The notes beneath the pieces are model-generated. The model saw nothing but the letters and a program-made list of their open reading frames with translations, made no database searches and was not told where the DNA came from. A DNA stretch of 64,000 nt, from NCBI RefSeq assembly GCF_022352215.1, contig NZ_JAKRWF010000001.1:248001-312000 (forward strand), given 5' to 3'. How positions within the stretch are numbered: the first letter of the stretch is position 1; each line of letters opens with the position of its first letter. Shown piece after piece: positions 1 through 10,641 of the stretch. This DNA comes from Flavihumibacter cheonanensis (GTDB lineage: Bacteria > Bacteroidota > Bacteroidia > Chitinophagales > Chitinophagaceae). Position numbers and translations under genes: made by a program.

Positions 1-1
1 G

Positions 2-799
2 GGGGCCGGCAATATTATTTCCTGGGCCTTCCTGGAGGGCATCGATGAACAATTGATGCAGGAGATTGCGAATGAATATTACGTGCGACTGGCTGCAAAG
101 CTGAAAGAAAATGGTATTGGATTATCTGAGGAGTATCGTGAATCCGATTCCTACAAAAAATTAGTAGAGAAAAATTCAGACCGCAACCGGGAAGTCTTTA
201 AGAAAAACTGGGGTGTGAGTCGCATCCTTACGGCCAATGAAGCCCCCTATATTGAATATCCCGTGGGTATGATGGGGCCCCATTCTTCTTTAGGTAATGA
301 TTTGAAGAAGCCGGTTGGGCAGGTTTTCATCACCATCGACTTCGCTGAATTTGTATTGAAGATTAGTCAGTCAGCCCGCGATATCCAGGGGATTACCACG
401 ACCAAATCAAAATCCACCCTGATTCCTCGGATCCGGATTGAAGGTGTATCCCAGGGGGCCAAGATGCGCGGCGATGGAAGTTATGCCTTGTTTACAGGCC
501 GCAATTGGGGGTATACCAATGCCATCATGCCAAATGATAAGGCACTCCATTCGGATCTGGGTTATGCACTGGAAACACAGGCTAGTAAAGGCATGCCGGA
601 AACGATGAAACGCTTCAAGTCTAATGTGGCGGGTGATATGGCAGCCATTTTCAGTGGTGGACTGGTAGGTAATGGTCGCGCTACAGGTGAGTTCACCTAC
701 ACGGTAAAAGCTGATCCTGCCCTTTATAAAAAGGCAGTACTTGACGCGCTGGATAATTTCAATACTTACCTGGTAGCCTACATTAATTCAAATCGCTAG
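2..799 (+). CDS. Unrecognised protein, 3' end only
   Basis: The frame is open from base 2 to a TAG stop at 797-799, so this is the last ~265 codons of a gene that begins before the window. TTG 53 and ATG 56 are in frame but need not be starts. The visible part has a Lys/Glu-rich helical stretch (roughly the first 65 residues) followed by a mixed region rich in Gly and short beta-like segments (for example PYIEYPVGMMGPHSSLG and GDGSYALFTGRNWGYTN). I see no membrane segment, catalytic motif or known family signature and give no function. The next gene starts 101 bases downstream behind two inverted repeats. Confidence 0.75.
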   Translation, partial: GAGNIISWAFLEGIDEQLMQEIANEYYVRLAAKLKENGIGLSEEYRESDSYKKLVEKNSDRNREVFKKNWGVSRILTANEAPYIEYPVGMMGPHSSLGNDLKKPVGQVFITIDFAEFVLKISQSARDIQGITTTKSKSTLIPRIRIEGVSQGAKMRGDGSYALFTGRNWGYTNAIMPNDKALHSDLGYALETQASKGMPETMKRFKSNVAGDMAAIFSGGLVGNGRATGEFTYTVKADPALYKKAVLDALDNFNTYLVAYINSNR

Positions 800-822
800 T
801 GAAGTTGGTTTTTCCTGGCTCC

Positions 823-855
823 TTATTCGGTCTTCTTTGTACTTCAACCGAATAA
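823..855. repeat. 9-bp inverted repeat (stem-loop)
   Basis: Arms TTATTCGGT (823-831) and ACCGAATAA (847-855) are perfectly complementary around a 15-base loop. It lies just after the stop of the partial gene. There is no T-run, so a terminator role is uncertain; it could be an operator. Confidence 0.5.
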
Positions 856-862
856 TACATAT

Positions 863-894
863 ATTGGCTGGAATTAATATTAATTCCAGCCAAT
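863..894. repeat. Perfect 32-bp palindrome before DUF2339 gene
   Basis: Bases 863-878 (ATTGGCTGGAATTAAT) are exactly reverse-complementary to 879-894, with no spacer. The palindrome ends six bases before the ATG at 901. It could bind a dimeric regulator, fold in the mRNA leader and occlude the start, or end transcription from upstream. Nothing in the sequence decides between these. Confidence 0.8.
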
Positions 895-900
895 TATAAT

Positions 901-3213
901 ATGAGCGATAACAGCGAGCAAATAAATCAACTCCTTGGTAAATTAGAACTGCTTTTAAAAAGGCATGAAGAATTTGCAAAGGAGATTTACAATCTTCGAT
1001 ATCAGATACAACAACTAAAGGAGGAAAAGCCATTTATTGGCGCGGAAAAATCAGTGCTTCGGGAAATTAAAGAATCCAGCGAACCTGCCAATCCGGTGAA
1101 ACCGGTGCAACAGGTAATCGAACCTTACCGGCCCCCCGCACCAACGATCATCAAGCCAAAAGAAAAATCGGACTGGGAGAAATTTATAGGTGAAAACCTG
1201 ATCAATAAAATTGGTATTGTGATCACTGTAATAGGTGTTGCAATAGGCGCCAAATATGCTATCGATAAAGAACTCATTAGCCCGCTTACCCGTATTATTC
1301 TTGGTTACCTGGTGGGGTTGGGCCTTCTTGGTTTTTCAATAAAACTGAAAGCGAAATACGAAAGTTTCAGTGCTGTTTTATTAAGCGGAGCAATGGCGGT
1401 GATGTATTTCATTACCTACACAGCATATAGTTTGTATGCATTATTTCCCCAATGGTTTGCCTTTCTCCTGATGTTACTCTTTACTGTCTTTACGGTTGTG
1501 GCTGCTCTCCATTACAACCGGCAGGTGATTGCACTTGTCGGACTAGTCGGCGCTTACGCAGTACCCTTTTTACTCAGCGATGGTTCTGGCAAAGTGGGGA
1601 TTCTTTTTTCCTATATGGCTATTATTAACCTGGGAATTCTCTCCATTGCAGTAAAAAAATACTGGAAACCTCTTTATTATGCTGCTTTTGGATTTACCTG
1701 GATAATCTATGCAAGTTGGTTTTCATTTTTTTATGTGCAGGAACAACATTTTACTTTATCACTTCTTTTTTTAACGATCAATTTTATACTTTTTTATCTG
1801 ACTTTCCTGGCTTATAAACTCCTGCAAAACCAGCAGTTTGTGGTTAGCGATGTGCTGATGCTGGTATTGAACTCTTTCCTGTTTTATGGACTTGGTTATG
1901 CCATACTGGCCGATCACCCGACCGGTAAACACCTGTTAGGGCTTTTCACGCTAGGTAACGCAATCATTCATTTTGTAGTTAGCGCTGTCATTTACCGAAA
2001 ACAACTGGCAGACCGGACCATATTTTACCTGGTATCCGGACTCGTGTTGGTTTTTATCACCATCGCCATTCCCGTACAACTGGATGGCAATTGGGTTACC
2101 CTGATTTGGGCTGGAGAAGCTGCCTTATTGTTCTGGATTGGCCGAACCAAACAGGCACCCGTATATGAAAAAATTTCCTATGCACTGATGTTGCTGGCAT
2201 TTTTCAGTATTCTTCAGGACTGGATGGTAAACACTAACCAGTCGCGACCCATTTTCAACATCCAGTTTCTGACCTATTTACTATTTCTGGGTGCATTTGG
2301 ATTTATCAATTTTATCCATCACAAAAAAGAATTCAAACCTGCTTTTGAATCAAAAAAAGAAATCGCATCCATTATTTCTTATTTTCTACCTTTTATGCTG
2401 GTGCTTATTATGTACCTGGGTATTCGGGTTGAAATAACCAACTATTGGAATGATCGTTTTTTTGATTCTGCACTTGAAATTAAAACAGGTGATGGAACCT
2501 ATCCAAACAGTTATTGGAACCACGACCTGGTTAAGTTCAGAAATCTTTGGATAATTATATACTCACTTGCTTTCGTTTCCGTACTCGGTTTTGTCAACTT
2601 CCGGTATTTCAGAAACCGGAATTTCGGGTATGTTAACCTGGTGATAATACTGCTTACTATTGGTGTTTATCTGACCCAGGGATTGTACGATCTGAGTGAG
2701 CTTCGTGAATCGTACTTAAGTCAAACCTTATCAGAATATTACAAAAGGGGAAGTTTCAATATCACCATTCGATATATCTCATTTGTTTTTATTGCGATCG
2801 CTCTATTCACCTGCTATAAATATATCAAACAGGATTTCATGAAACTTACTATGAAACCTGCATTTGATTTTCTGCTGCATACTACAATCCTTTGGATTGC
2901 CAGTAGTGAATTGATCCACTGGATGGACATTGCCCAGTCAACTCAGTCCTACAAACTGGGTTTAAGTATTTTGTGGGGATTGTATTCCCTATTCCTGATT
3001 GCCCTGGGTATTTGGAAGAAAAACAAGCCGCTGCGAATTGGTGCCATCGCCTTATTTGGTATCACACTGATCAAACTTTTTACCTACGATATCGCTCATC
3101 TGGATACCATTGCTAAAACGATTGTATTTGTGTCCTTAGGAGTATTGCTACTGGTAATATCATTTTTATACAATAAGTACAAACATATTATTACGGATGA
3201 ATTGGAGAATTAA
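901..3213 (+). CDS. DUF2339 polytopic membrane protein
   Basis: This 770-residue protein starts with a charged coiled coil (residues 1-45), then a Pro-rich linker (60-85). The segment at about 91-120 (DWEKFIGENLINKIGIVITV) marks the start of the DUF2339 membrane core, and some twenty hydrophobic segments follow to the C-terminus. The family's function is unknown. The start is the ATG six bases after the 32-bp palindrome. The 3' end overlaps the next gene by 17 bases, and that gene is a DUF3999 protein; the tight overlap suggests translational coupling and a shared inner-membrane or envelope role. Confidence 0.88.
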   Translation: MSDNSEQINQLLGKLELLLKRHEEFAKEIYNLRYQIQQLKEEKPFIGAEKSVLREIKESSEPANPVKPVQQVIEPYRPPAPTIIKPKEKSDWEKFIGENLINKIGIVITVIGVAIGAKYAIDKELISPLTRIILGYLVGLGLLGFSIKLKAKYESFSAVLLSGAMAVMYFITYTAYSLYALFPQWFAFLLMLLFTVFTVVAALHYNRQVIALVGLVGAYAVPFLLSDGSGKVGILFSYMAIINLGILSIAVKKYWKPLYYAAFGFTWIIYASWFSFFYVQEQHFTLSLLFLTINFILFYLTFLAYKLLQNQQFVVSDVLMLVLNSFLFYGLGYAILADHPTGKHLLGLFTLGNAIIHFVVSAVIYRKQLADRTIFYLVSGLVLVFITIAIPVQLDGNWVTLIWAGEAALLFWIGRTKQAPVYEKISYALMLLAFFSILQDWMVNTNQSRPIFNIQFLTYLLFLGAFGFINFIHHKKEFKPAFESKKEIASIISYFLPFMLVLIMYLGIRVEITNYWNDRFFDSALEIKTGDGTYPNSYWNHDLVKFRNLWIIIYSLAFVSVLGFVNFRYFRNRNFGYVNLVIILLTIGVYLTQGLYDLSELRESYLSQTLSEYYKRGSFNITIRYISFVFIAIALFTCYKYIKQDFMKLTMKPAFDFLLHTTILWIASSELIHWMDIAQSTQSYKLGLSILWGLYSLFLIALGIWKKNKPLRIGAIALFGITLIKLFTYDIAHLDTIAKTIVFVSLGVLLLVISFLYNKYKHIITDELEN

Positions 3214-4429
3214 GCTGCTGGGAACTGTGTTGCTGTTCTGTAACCTCCACGCCTTTACCCAAATAAAGGACTATCGTTACAAAAGAGAGTTAAAAGATAT
3301 TTCCTCTCAATGGCATACCATTCAACTTCCCGATGATATCTATCGTCACCTGAATGAAGACTTTTCTGATATCCGAATCTATGGTCTGACTCCAGCACAG
3401 GACACTGTAGAAGCGCCTTATTTGTTACGAATAGCAACAAATAAAATCAGTAAACGAACAGTTGAATTCAAAACGATCAATCGTGCCAGCAATGCAAACG
3501 GATATTACTTCAGTTTTGAAATTCCTACTGCTGAAGCTGTCAATCAGATTCAGCTTGATTTTAAACAACTGAATTTTGACTGGAAGATTAAACTGGAAGG
3601 TAGTCAGAATCAGCAGGACTGGTTTACTGTTTTAAACGATTATCGAATTCTTTCGATTAAAAATGAGTTAACTAGTTTTAAGTTTACAACACTGAAGTTT
3701 TCAGATGCTAAGTTTCGTTACTATAGGATTTCTATTAACAGTCCTGTTCAGCCGGAATTACTTACTGCCAGTATTATTAATGAACAATTAAAACCCGGGA
3801 AACATCTGACTTACCCGGTGAAGAAATTTACAACTATTGAGAAAAAAGAGACTAAACAAACGATTGTAGAGCTGCTGCTGGAACACCCTGTACCAGTTAG
3901 CTCCCTTGAAATCAAAATCAATGATACGGTTGATTATTATCGCCCAATCACCATTCAATATTTAACCGATAGTGTTAAAACAGAGCAAGGCTGGATGTAT
4001 AATTATCAAACCTTGCTATCGGGTACACTAAACTCTTTTGAAAAACAGCAGTGGGAGTGGGAGAGCAGGCTGGTTCAGAAACTCAGGATAATTATTGACA
4101 ACCAGGATAATCAAGCCCTGTCAGTTGGTGAGGTTATGCTTCAAGGATATGTACATGAATTACTGGCTCGTTTCTCCATGCCAGGAACCTATGCGTTGTA
4201 TTATGGAAATAAGAATGCCTCCAGGCCCGTTTACGATTTGAACCATTTTGCAGACAAAGTTCCGTTAGAAGCTCAGTTGGTGGATATGGGAGAAGAACTG
4301 AACAGCGGGATACAGGAACCCAAAGTAGGAGAGTCGTTTTTCGATAACAAATGGTGGTTATGGATTGTGATGGGGATTATCATTGTACTGCTTGGAGGAT
4401 TTACCTTCTCAATGCTCAAAAAGAAATAA
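3197..4429 (+). CDS. DUF3999 family envelope protein
   Basis: The 410-residue protein has an N-terminal signal sequence (about 1-22, ending near HAFTQ), a long beta-rich extracytoplasmic region and one C-terminal membrane helix (about 386-406) followed by KKK. The opening after the signal, YRYKRELKDISSQWHTIQLP, resembles the start of DUF3999 proteins. The topology predicts a periplasmic domain anchored in the inner membrane. The start lies inside the end of the DUF2339 gene in another frame, so the pair is probably co-translated. Biochemical role unknown. Confidence 0.8.
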   Translation: MNWRIKLLGTVLLFCNLHAFTQIKDYRYKRELKDISSQWHTIQLPDDIYRHLNEDFSDIRIYGLTPAQDTVEAPYLLRIATNKISKRTVEFKTINRASNANGYYFSFEIPTAEAVNQIQLDFKQLNFDWKIKLEGSQNQQDWFTVLNDYRILSIKNELTSFKFTTLKFSDAKFRYYRISINSPVQPELLTASIINEQLKPGKHLTYPVKKFTTIEKKETKQTIVELLLEHPVPVSSLEIKINDTVDYYRPITIQYLTDSVKTEQGWMYNYQTLLSGTLNSFEKQQWEWESRLVQKLRIIIDNQDNQALSVGEVMLQGYVHELLARFSMPGTYALYYGNKNASRPVYDLNHFADKVPLEAQLVDMGEELNSGIQEPKVGESFFDNKWWLWIVMGIIIVLLGGFTFSMLKKK

Positions 4430-4452
4430 ACCTTGTGCTGTAAATCAATGCT

Positions 4453-4686
4453 ATGCCCAGAACATTTATAAAAAGGTTCCAGACGATTGATCGCTTGATA
4501 AAAACCAAAGCCACGGGTACCAGTTCACAGCTGGGTGAAAAATTGGGTGTTTCCAGACGCACCGCTATTGAATTTATTACCGTCATGAAAGAAATGGGGG
4601 CTCCGGTTTACTTTTGTAAAATCAAAAATTCCTACTGTTATAAGGAAGATGGGTCTTTTAACATTTCCTTTATCAGAGTGCAATAG
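4453..4686 (+). CDS. Small HTH DNA-binding protein
   Basis: A 77-residue basic protein. Residues 9-50 (RFQTIDRLIKTKATGTSSQL, then LGVSRRTAIEFITVMKEMG) form an HTH_11/DeoR-type winged helix in which SRRTAIEF is the recognition helix. There is no sensor or partner domain. It lies 23 bases after the DUF3999 gene and could be its last cistron. Possible roles are local autoregulation or a small transcription factor; the target is unknown. A stem-loop spans its stop codon. Confidence 0.75.
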   Translation: MPRTFIKRFQTIDRLIKTKATGTSSQLGEKLGVSRRTAIEFITVMKEMGAPVYFCKIKNSYCYKEDGSFNISFIRVQ

Positions 4687-4698
4687 GACTGCACTCTG
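4674..4698 (+). terminator. Stem-loop over the stop of the HTH gene
   Basis: CAGAGTGCA (4674-4682) pairs perfectly with TGCACTCTG (4690-4698) around a 7-base loop that contains the TAG stop at 4684-4686. No long T-run follows, so it may be a weak terminator, an mRNA end-protecting hairpin or an operator for the next gene. Confidence 0.4.
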
Positions 4699-4742
4699 TT
4701 GAGGTAGTTTCGCATGAATTATTTACCACCAAAAAAATATTC

Positions 4743-5396
4743 ATGAAGAAGCTAACACTCCTGACATTTGTAGTTGCGGTACTGAGTTACGGTTGTAATG
4801 ATGGAACCCAGCAGGCGAAAACTGAACCCCAGCAGACGCAAACTAAAACGAATGAAAAAGTTCAGCGGGTAATTGATGAACTGGGTTTGGTTTATGTAGA
4901 AGAAGGTGCACAGGATATCATTACTTATGAAGAAGTGAATGCAGCCCAGCAGGCATGGTGCGATGCACTGGTTAAAATTGGCCAGCTAAAGGAAGAAGGA
5001 GGTGATTATAAAGCCTTCGCGAAACAGGTACTATCGGAAGCCTATAACTATGATTATGGGAAGGTGTTTTTTAAGCCGACACTCGCTTATGGCGATCAAA
5101 CATTCCGAAACAACAAAAAGGGCGCATTGGCCTACTTTGTCGGAGGCGATCCCGACTATCCAAATGACAAAGGTTTTGCACTAGCCCCCTGGGTGAAGGC
5201 CCGTTATGATAATGCAGGTGAAAACAACGAAGGCATTCAGATTTATGGTTCCGTTGCTATTACAATGGGCAATGTTTGGGTGACAGGTAAAGATGGAAAA
5301 GAAGTTATGGTCGATAAAACCTGGGTCTTTAAAAAAGGGAAAGATGGCAAACTGCGCATCATTGTGCATAAATCAGCATTGCCCTTTAAACCATAA
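4743..5396 (+). CDS. Lipoprotein, unknown function
   Basis: 217 residues. The signal peptide ends in a lipobox (VLSYGC, Cys18), followed by a Gln/Thr-rich tether of about 20 residues. The globular part begins near ITYEEVNAAQQAWCDALVKIG and ends near LRIIVHKSALPF. As far as I recall, proteins with this pattern are annotated only as hypothetical, or loosely as phosphoribosyl-AMP cyclohydrolase-related; no HisI metal-binding residues are visible, so I do not use that name. The YFVGG and VDKTWVFKK segments suggest an SnoaL/NTF2-like alpha+beta fold, which is inference. A strong terminator follows, so it is a single unit. Confidence 0.78.
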   Translation: MKKLTLLTFVVAVLSYGCNDGTQQAKTEPQQTQTKTNEKVQRVIDELGLVYVEEGAQDIITYEEVNAAQQAWCDALVKIGQLKEEGGDYKAFAKQVLSEAYNYDYGKVFFKPTLAYGDQTFRNNKKGALAYFVGGDPDYPNDKGFALAPWVKARYDNAGENNEGIQIYGSVAITMGNVWVTGKDGKEVMVDKTWVFKKGKDGKLRIIVHKSALPFKP

Positions 5397-5410
5397 AATT
5401 GAATGTTGTA

Positions 5411-5435
5411 AAAGTACTGGCTTAGCCGGTACTTT
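5411..5435 (+). terminator. Intrinsic terminator
   Basis: AAAGTACTGGC (5411-5421) pairs with GCCGGTACTTT (5425-5435) with one G-U wobble around loop TTA, and a T-run follows to 5439. It closes the lipoprotein gene. Confidence 0.85.
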
Positions 5436-5450
5436 TTTTGTTTCCATAGA

Positions 5451-5481
5451 TTTGGTGTCGTGCATTAATTATGTAAATTCA
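5451..5481 (+). promoter_or_regulatory. Possible Bacteroidota promoter for the TonB receptor gene
   Basis: TTTG at 5451-5454 and TAAATTCA at 5474-5481 are 19 bases apart, fitting the -33/-7 layout, but the -7 box matches TAnnTTTG only in part. Confidence 0.35.
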
Positions 5482-5507
5482 ACACTTGCTGAATGCACTG
5501 ATATTAC

Positions 5508-7505
5508 ATGAAACTAACCGCTGTCTTACTTTGCTCTTTTTTCTATAGTGTACTGCTGAATGCACAAGAGAATAGCCCTTCTGATAGTTTACAAAACTTA
5601 AAGGAGGTAATTGTTACCTACCAGGCAGATAAGCATACGCCGGTCACCTTTCAAAATATCCGGGGAAAAGAGGTAAAGGTAAGACTAACCGGACAGGAGC
5701 CTTCATTCCTGCTGGCGGAAACGCCCTCCATTACAAATTATTCTGATGCAGGCAGCTCGCAGGGCTATTCTTATTTCAGAATGCGGGGGATAGATCAAAC
5801 CAGGATCAACATGACTCTCGATGGAGTGCCTCTGAATGAACCCGAAGACCAGGGCGCCTATTTTTCCAATTTACCTGATTTATTCAACTCGGTTAGCCAG
5901 ATTCAAGTACAGCGGGGGGTGAGTACCTCTAAAAATGGTATGGCCAGTTATGCTGGTAGCATTCAATTGTTTTCACCTGATCTTACCGACTCTTCCGGTT
6001 TTGTTGGTGGAATAGGGTGGGGGTCCTTTAACAGTATGCGTGTATTTGGTGAATACAAATCCGGACTGAAAAACAAAAAGGCAGTTTACCTGAGGGCCTC
6101 TCATATTCAAAGTGATGGATATAAATACCATTCGGATAATAATTCACAATCCGTTTTTCTAAGCACTGGTCTTTTTAAAGACAACTCTTTATGGAAACTC
6201 AACCTGGTTGCAGGGAATCAACGAAACGGATTAGCCTGGATCGGCGTTTCAGACTCATTGATTAGCCGCGATCGAAAAACAAATGCCAATTCCCGGCAGG
6301 AAAAGGATCGCTTCTTCCAGCTCCTGACACAGGTACAGAATGGCGTTCAATTCAATAAATATGCTGCCCTGCGTTCCAGTCTGTATTACAGTTTTTTAAC
6401 CGGCAGTTATGATTTTGACCTGAATAATTTTTTGGGACTTCCTTCCACTCCGGAGTTGTACCGATATGCGGTTCAGTCCAATCTGGTAGGATTCTTCAGC
6501 AATTTCTCCTATTCAAAAAACAGGGCTAAACTTACGCTTGGTATTCATGGAAATAGCTATAGCAGACAACATACCGGCAGTGAAAAGCTACTGGGACAAC
6601 TATACCAGAATACCGGTAATAAAAATGAACTAAGTGGATTTTTCAAGGGGGAACTTACACATTCCAGCTTCCGGTTTTTTACGGATATGCAATACCGCTT
6701 TGTTCAGTTTAACTATACCGGTGCAGTTCCTATGCAAGCATTGAAATGGCAGTTTTTAAACCCAAAACTTGGAATGAGCTGGATCAGGAATTCAAGCACT
6801 ACATGGTATTATAGTATGGGATATTCAGGAAGGGAGCCTACCCGGAATGATATGTTTGGTGGAAATGATGACCTTTTGGCCGATAGTACCGGAAAAGCTC
6901 TTTTGTTTAACACTGATCCGGAATATGTATTCGATCAGGAACTTGGAATGAGAGTCGCGAAAAAGAATTGGAAGCTGGATATAAATCTTTATTTCATGCG
7001 GTTTAAAAATGAAATTGTACTGGATGGAAAATTCGGTCCAAATGGCCTGGCCCTAACCAATAATGTAGAAAATAGCTTTAGGACGGGATTGGAATGGAGT
7101 TTCAGCTATCGGGTTTCCAGGTGCCTGCAATTAGTCAATAACGCTTCTGTAAACTATAGCAGGATAAAAGAAAAATCAATCCGGTTTTCTCCTATTCTAA
7201 CACCTCCTGTTTTGCTTAATCAGGAATTCCTTTACAACAGAGAAAAGCTTACGCTATCCCTTTCCGGCCGATACCAGCAGGGTGCATATATTGATTATGC
7301 CAACTCTGTAAAGCTGCGGAGCTATTTTCTTATGAACAGCCGAGCATCCTATCAGTTTTCAAAATTGCAGGTTTCACTTTTTCTGAATAATCTGCTAAAT
7401 ACTTCGTATTTCAACCAGGGGTATATTGATTTTGACGGAACCGCGAAATATTTTGTCCAGGCTCCTTTCCATTTTTATGCCTCCATACAGTATATTTTTA
7501 AGTAG
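5508..7505 (+). CDS. TonB-dependent outer-membrane receptor
   Basis: 665 residues. A signal peptide (1-20, ending LNAQ) is followed by a short N-terminal segment with LKEVIVTY (TonB-box-like). The plug domain spans about 45-165 and carries YFRMRGIDQTRINMTLDGVP and NSVSQIQVQRGVS. A 22-strand-type beta-barrel continues to the C-terminal strand HFYASIQYIFK. There is no carboxypeptidase-like N-terminal extension and no SusD partner, so it is of the siderophore/vitamin class, not the polysaccharide class. It ends 22 bases before a NadR-like gene, which suggests uptake of an NAD precursor such as nicotinamide riboside or NMN. No PnuC transporter is adjacent, so the substrate is inference. Confidence 0.9.
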   Translation: MKLTAVLLCSFFYSVLLNAQENSPSDSLQNLKEVIVTYQADKHTPVTFQNIRGKEVKVRLTGQEPSFLLAETPSITNYSDAGSSQGYSYFRMRGIDQTRINMTLDGVPLNEPEDQGAYFSNLPDLFNSVSQIQVQRGVSTSKNGMASYAGSIQLFSPDLTDSSGFVGGIGWGSFNSMRVFGEYKSGLKNKKAVYLRASHIQSDGYKYHSDNNSQSVFLSTGLFKDNSLWKLNLVAGNQRNGLAWIGVSDSLISRDRKTNANSRQEKDRFFQLLTQVQNGVQFNKYAALRSSLYYSFLTGSYDFDLNNFLGLPSTPELYRYAVQSNLVGFFSNFSYSKNRAKLTLGIHGNSYSRQHTGSEKLLGQLYQNTGNKNELSGFFKGELTHSSFRFFTDMQYRFVQFNYTGAVPMQALKWQFLNPKLGMSWIRNSSTTWYYSMGYSGREPTRNDMFGGNDDLLADSTGKALLFNTDPEYVFDQELGMRVAKKNWKLDINLYFMRFKNEIVLDGKFGPNGLALTNNVENSFRTGLEWSFSYRVSRCLQLVNNASVNYSRIKEKSIRFSPILTPPVLLNQEFLYNREKLTLSLSGRYQQGAYIDYANSVKLRSYFLMNSRASYQFSKLQVSLFLNNLLNTSYFNQGYIDFDGTAKYFVQAPFHFYASIQYIFK

Positions 7506-7527
7506 GCTTCACCGTTAGATCTGATAA

Positions 7528-9114
7528 ATGAAAAAAGCATTTGTTTTTGGAAAGTTTTTACCGTTTCACAAAGGACATGAAGCATTGATCCGCTTTGCCT
7601 TGTCGAAAGCAGATTTTCTTACCGTACTAATCTGTTGCAGTAATTATGAAGAAACTCCTCCAGAAAAGAGAGTCCAATGGATTCAGGATGCTTTCCCAAT
7701 GGAGCCTGATCTGGAAATTCGTGTACTTCATTACCTGGAAGAAGACCTCCCCAATACTTCCGTAGCTTCAGAGCAAGTCTCTTTCATTTGGTCAAAGAAG
7801 TTTAAAGAGATTTTACCTGATTATGAACTGGTTATTACCTCAGAAGAATATGGTGACTATGTGGCCGGGTTTATGGGAATCCAACATATTGCTTTTGATA
7901 TCCCAAGGAATCTGTATCCGGTTTCAGCATCTGCTATCCGATCCGATCGGACGAAATATTGGGAGTTTCTGCCAGACAGTGTCAAACCTGATTTCGCTTT
8001 AAAGGTCGTAATTCTGGGTACTGAAAGTACGGGGAAAACAACCCTTGCCAACCAATTGGCTGATTATTTCCAGTGTACAGTTGTGCAGGAGGCCGGCCGC
8101 GATTTGATTGCTCATTCTGATTCAGTAGAATTTGATCAATTGGAAAGCGTTGCTATTGAACATGCCAGGCGGATCGAAGAGGCCACAAAAGGTCCACATC
8201 CGTTACTCATAATTGATACGGATATTCATATCACGCTCTCCTATGCCCGCTTTCTTTTTGGCAGCACCCTGAACCTTCCTGATTCGGTTTTTCATCGAAA
8301 TAAAGCAGACCTCTATCTGTATTGTACCAGGGATGTGCCATTTGTTCAGGATGGTACACGGTTAGGGGAAGAGCAGCGTAATAAACTGGATGAATCACAC
8401 CGGACAGTATTGCAGTCTTACGGTATTTCATTTACTGAGCTGACCGGATCCTGGGAAAGTCGTTTTAAAGAGGCAGTAGGTGCAGTGGCGGATCTTTCCC
8501 TGCAATTAAAAAATTCCCGGATACCTTTTTATGCGGTTCCGGTTTATAATTATGATCCGTTGACCATTCAGGTTGGTAAGTTCAGTGGGCAGTTACGGGA
8601 AGAGCATCCTGCCAGATTGCTTGCTCTGGCCGATCGCATTAAGGCTGAAATTGATGAAGTGCCGATTGAAGCCCTGTATGTATTATCGATTCGCCTGTAT
8701 GATCTGGGAAAAAAAGACCAAGCTGTTTACTGGTTTTATACCGCGCAAAACCGGGCCAGAATTTTTATGGGAATGGTGGATAAGGAACAGATGGGTGGTA
8801 TGGGCAGTGAGGCATTTGAACTCATGCACCTTTTTTCCGCTTTCAACCAAATCGTTGGTATTTACCTGAATGGCTATGCTTTTAATGATGTGGATAAATT
8901 GATTCCTATCGTACAAAAAGTTCGGGCAGAAGTACAGGATATCGCCACCTGCAATCGGGTCTACAAGAACGTACAATTTCTTCCGGATGCAAACCTTGAT
9001 AGTTGTAAAAAATCAAAAGAAGAGGAACTCGATGCATCGATTATCTACCTTCGGGAAAATAAGGAAGAAATTAAAAGGAAACGTATAGAGGCAGGTATTC
9101 AGGATAAATACTAA
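7528..9114 (+). CDS. NadR-like NMN adenylyltransferase / ribosylnicotinamide kinase with extra C-terminal domain
   Basis: 528 residues in three parts. Residues 1-155 are a nucleotidyltransferase with GKFLPFHKGH (8-17, the GxF..HxGH motif) and YPVSASAIR for the second ATP-binding loop. Residues 158-325 are a P-loop kinase with GTESTGKT (164-171), as in NadR; together they would phosphorylate nicotinamide riboside and adenylate NMN to NAD. Residues about 331-528 form a helical region that I do not recognise, containing YWFYTAQNRARIF and ending in a Lys/Glu-rich helix. There is no N-terminal HTH repressor, unlike enterobacterial NadR. It lies 22 bases after the receptor and three bases before an RtcB-family gene, so operon-like. 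Confident on the enzyme core, not on the tail. Confidence 0.85.
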   Translation: MKKAFVFGKFLPFHKGHEALIRFALSKADFLTVLICCSNYEETPPEKRVQWIQDAFPMEPDLEIRVLHYLEEDLPNTSVASEQVSFIWSKKFKEILPDYELVITSEEYGDYVAGFMGIQHIAFDIPRNLYPVSASAIRSDRTKYWEFLPDSVKPDFALKVVILGTESTGKTTLANQLADYFQCTVVQEAGRDLIAHSDSVEFDQLESVAIEHARRIEEATKGPHPLLIIDTDIHITLSYARFLFGSTLNLPDSVFHRNKADLYLYCTRDVPFVQDGTRLGEEQRNKLDESHRTVLQSYGISFTELTGSWESRFKEAVGAVADLSLQLKNSRIPFYAVPVYNYDPLTIQVGKFSGQLREEHPARLLALADRIKAEIDEVPIEALYVLSIRLYDLGKKDQAVYWFYTAQNRARIFMGMVDKEQMGGMGSEAFELMHLFSAFNQIVGIYLNGYAFNDVDKLIPIVQKVRAEVQDIATCNRVYKNVQFLPDANLDSCKKSKEEELDASIIYLRENKEEIKRKRIEAGIQDKY

Positions 9115-10491
<1,377 letters not shown>

Positions 10492-10641
10492 AGGAGTTTT
10501 TAATAACCATTGCATGACTCGTTTATTCCTCAAATTCCCTGATTAATCGGGTTTATTCCCTTGTTCATTGTTTTTGCCATGGCCCTCCATGTACAGCATC
10601 CTAGTTTTAACTCCTTATTTTTTACAACTAAAGAGTTAACT

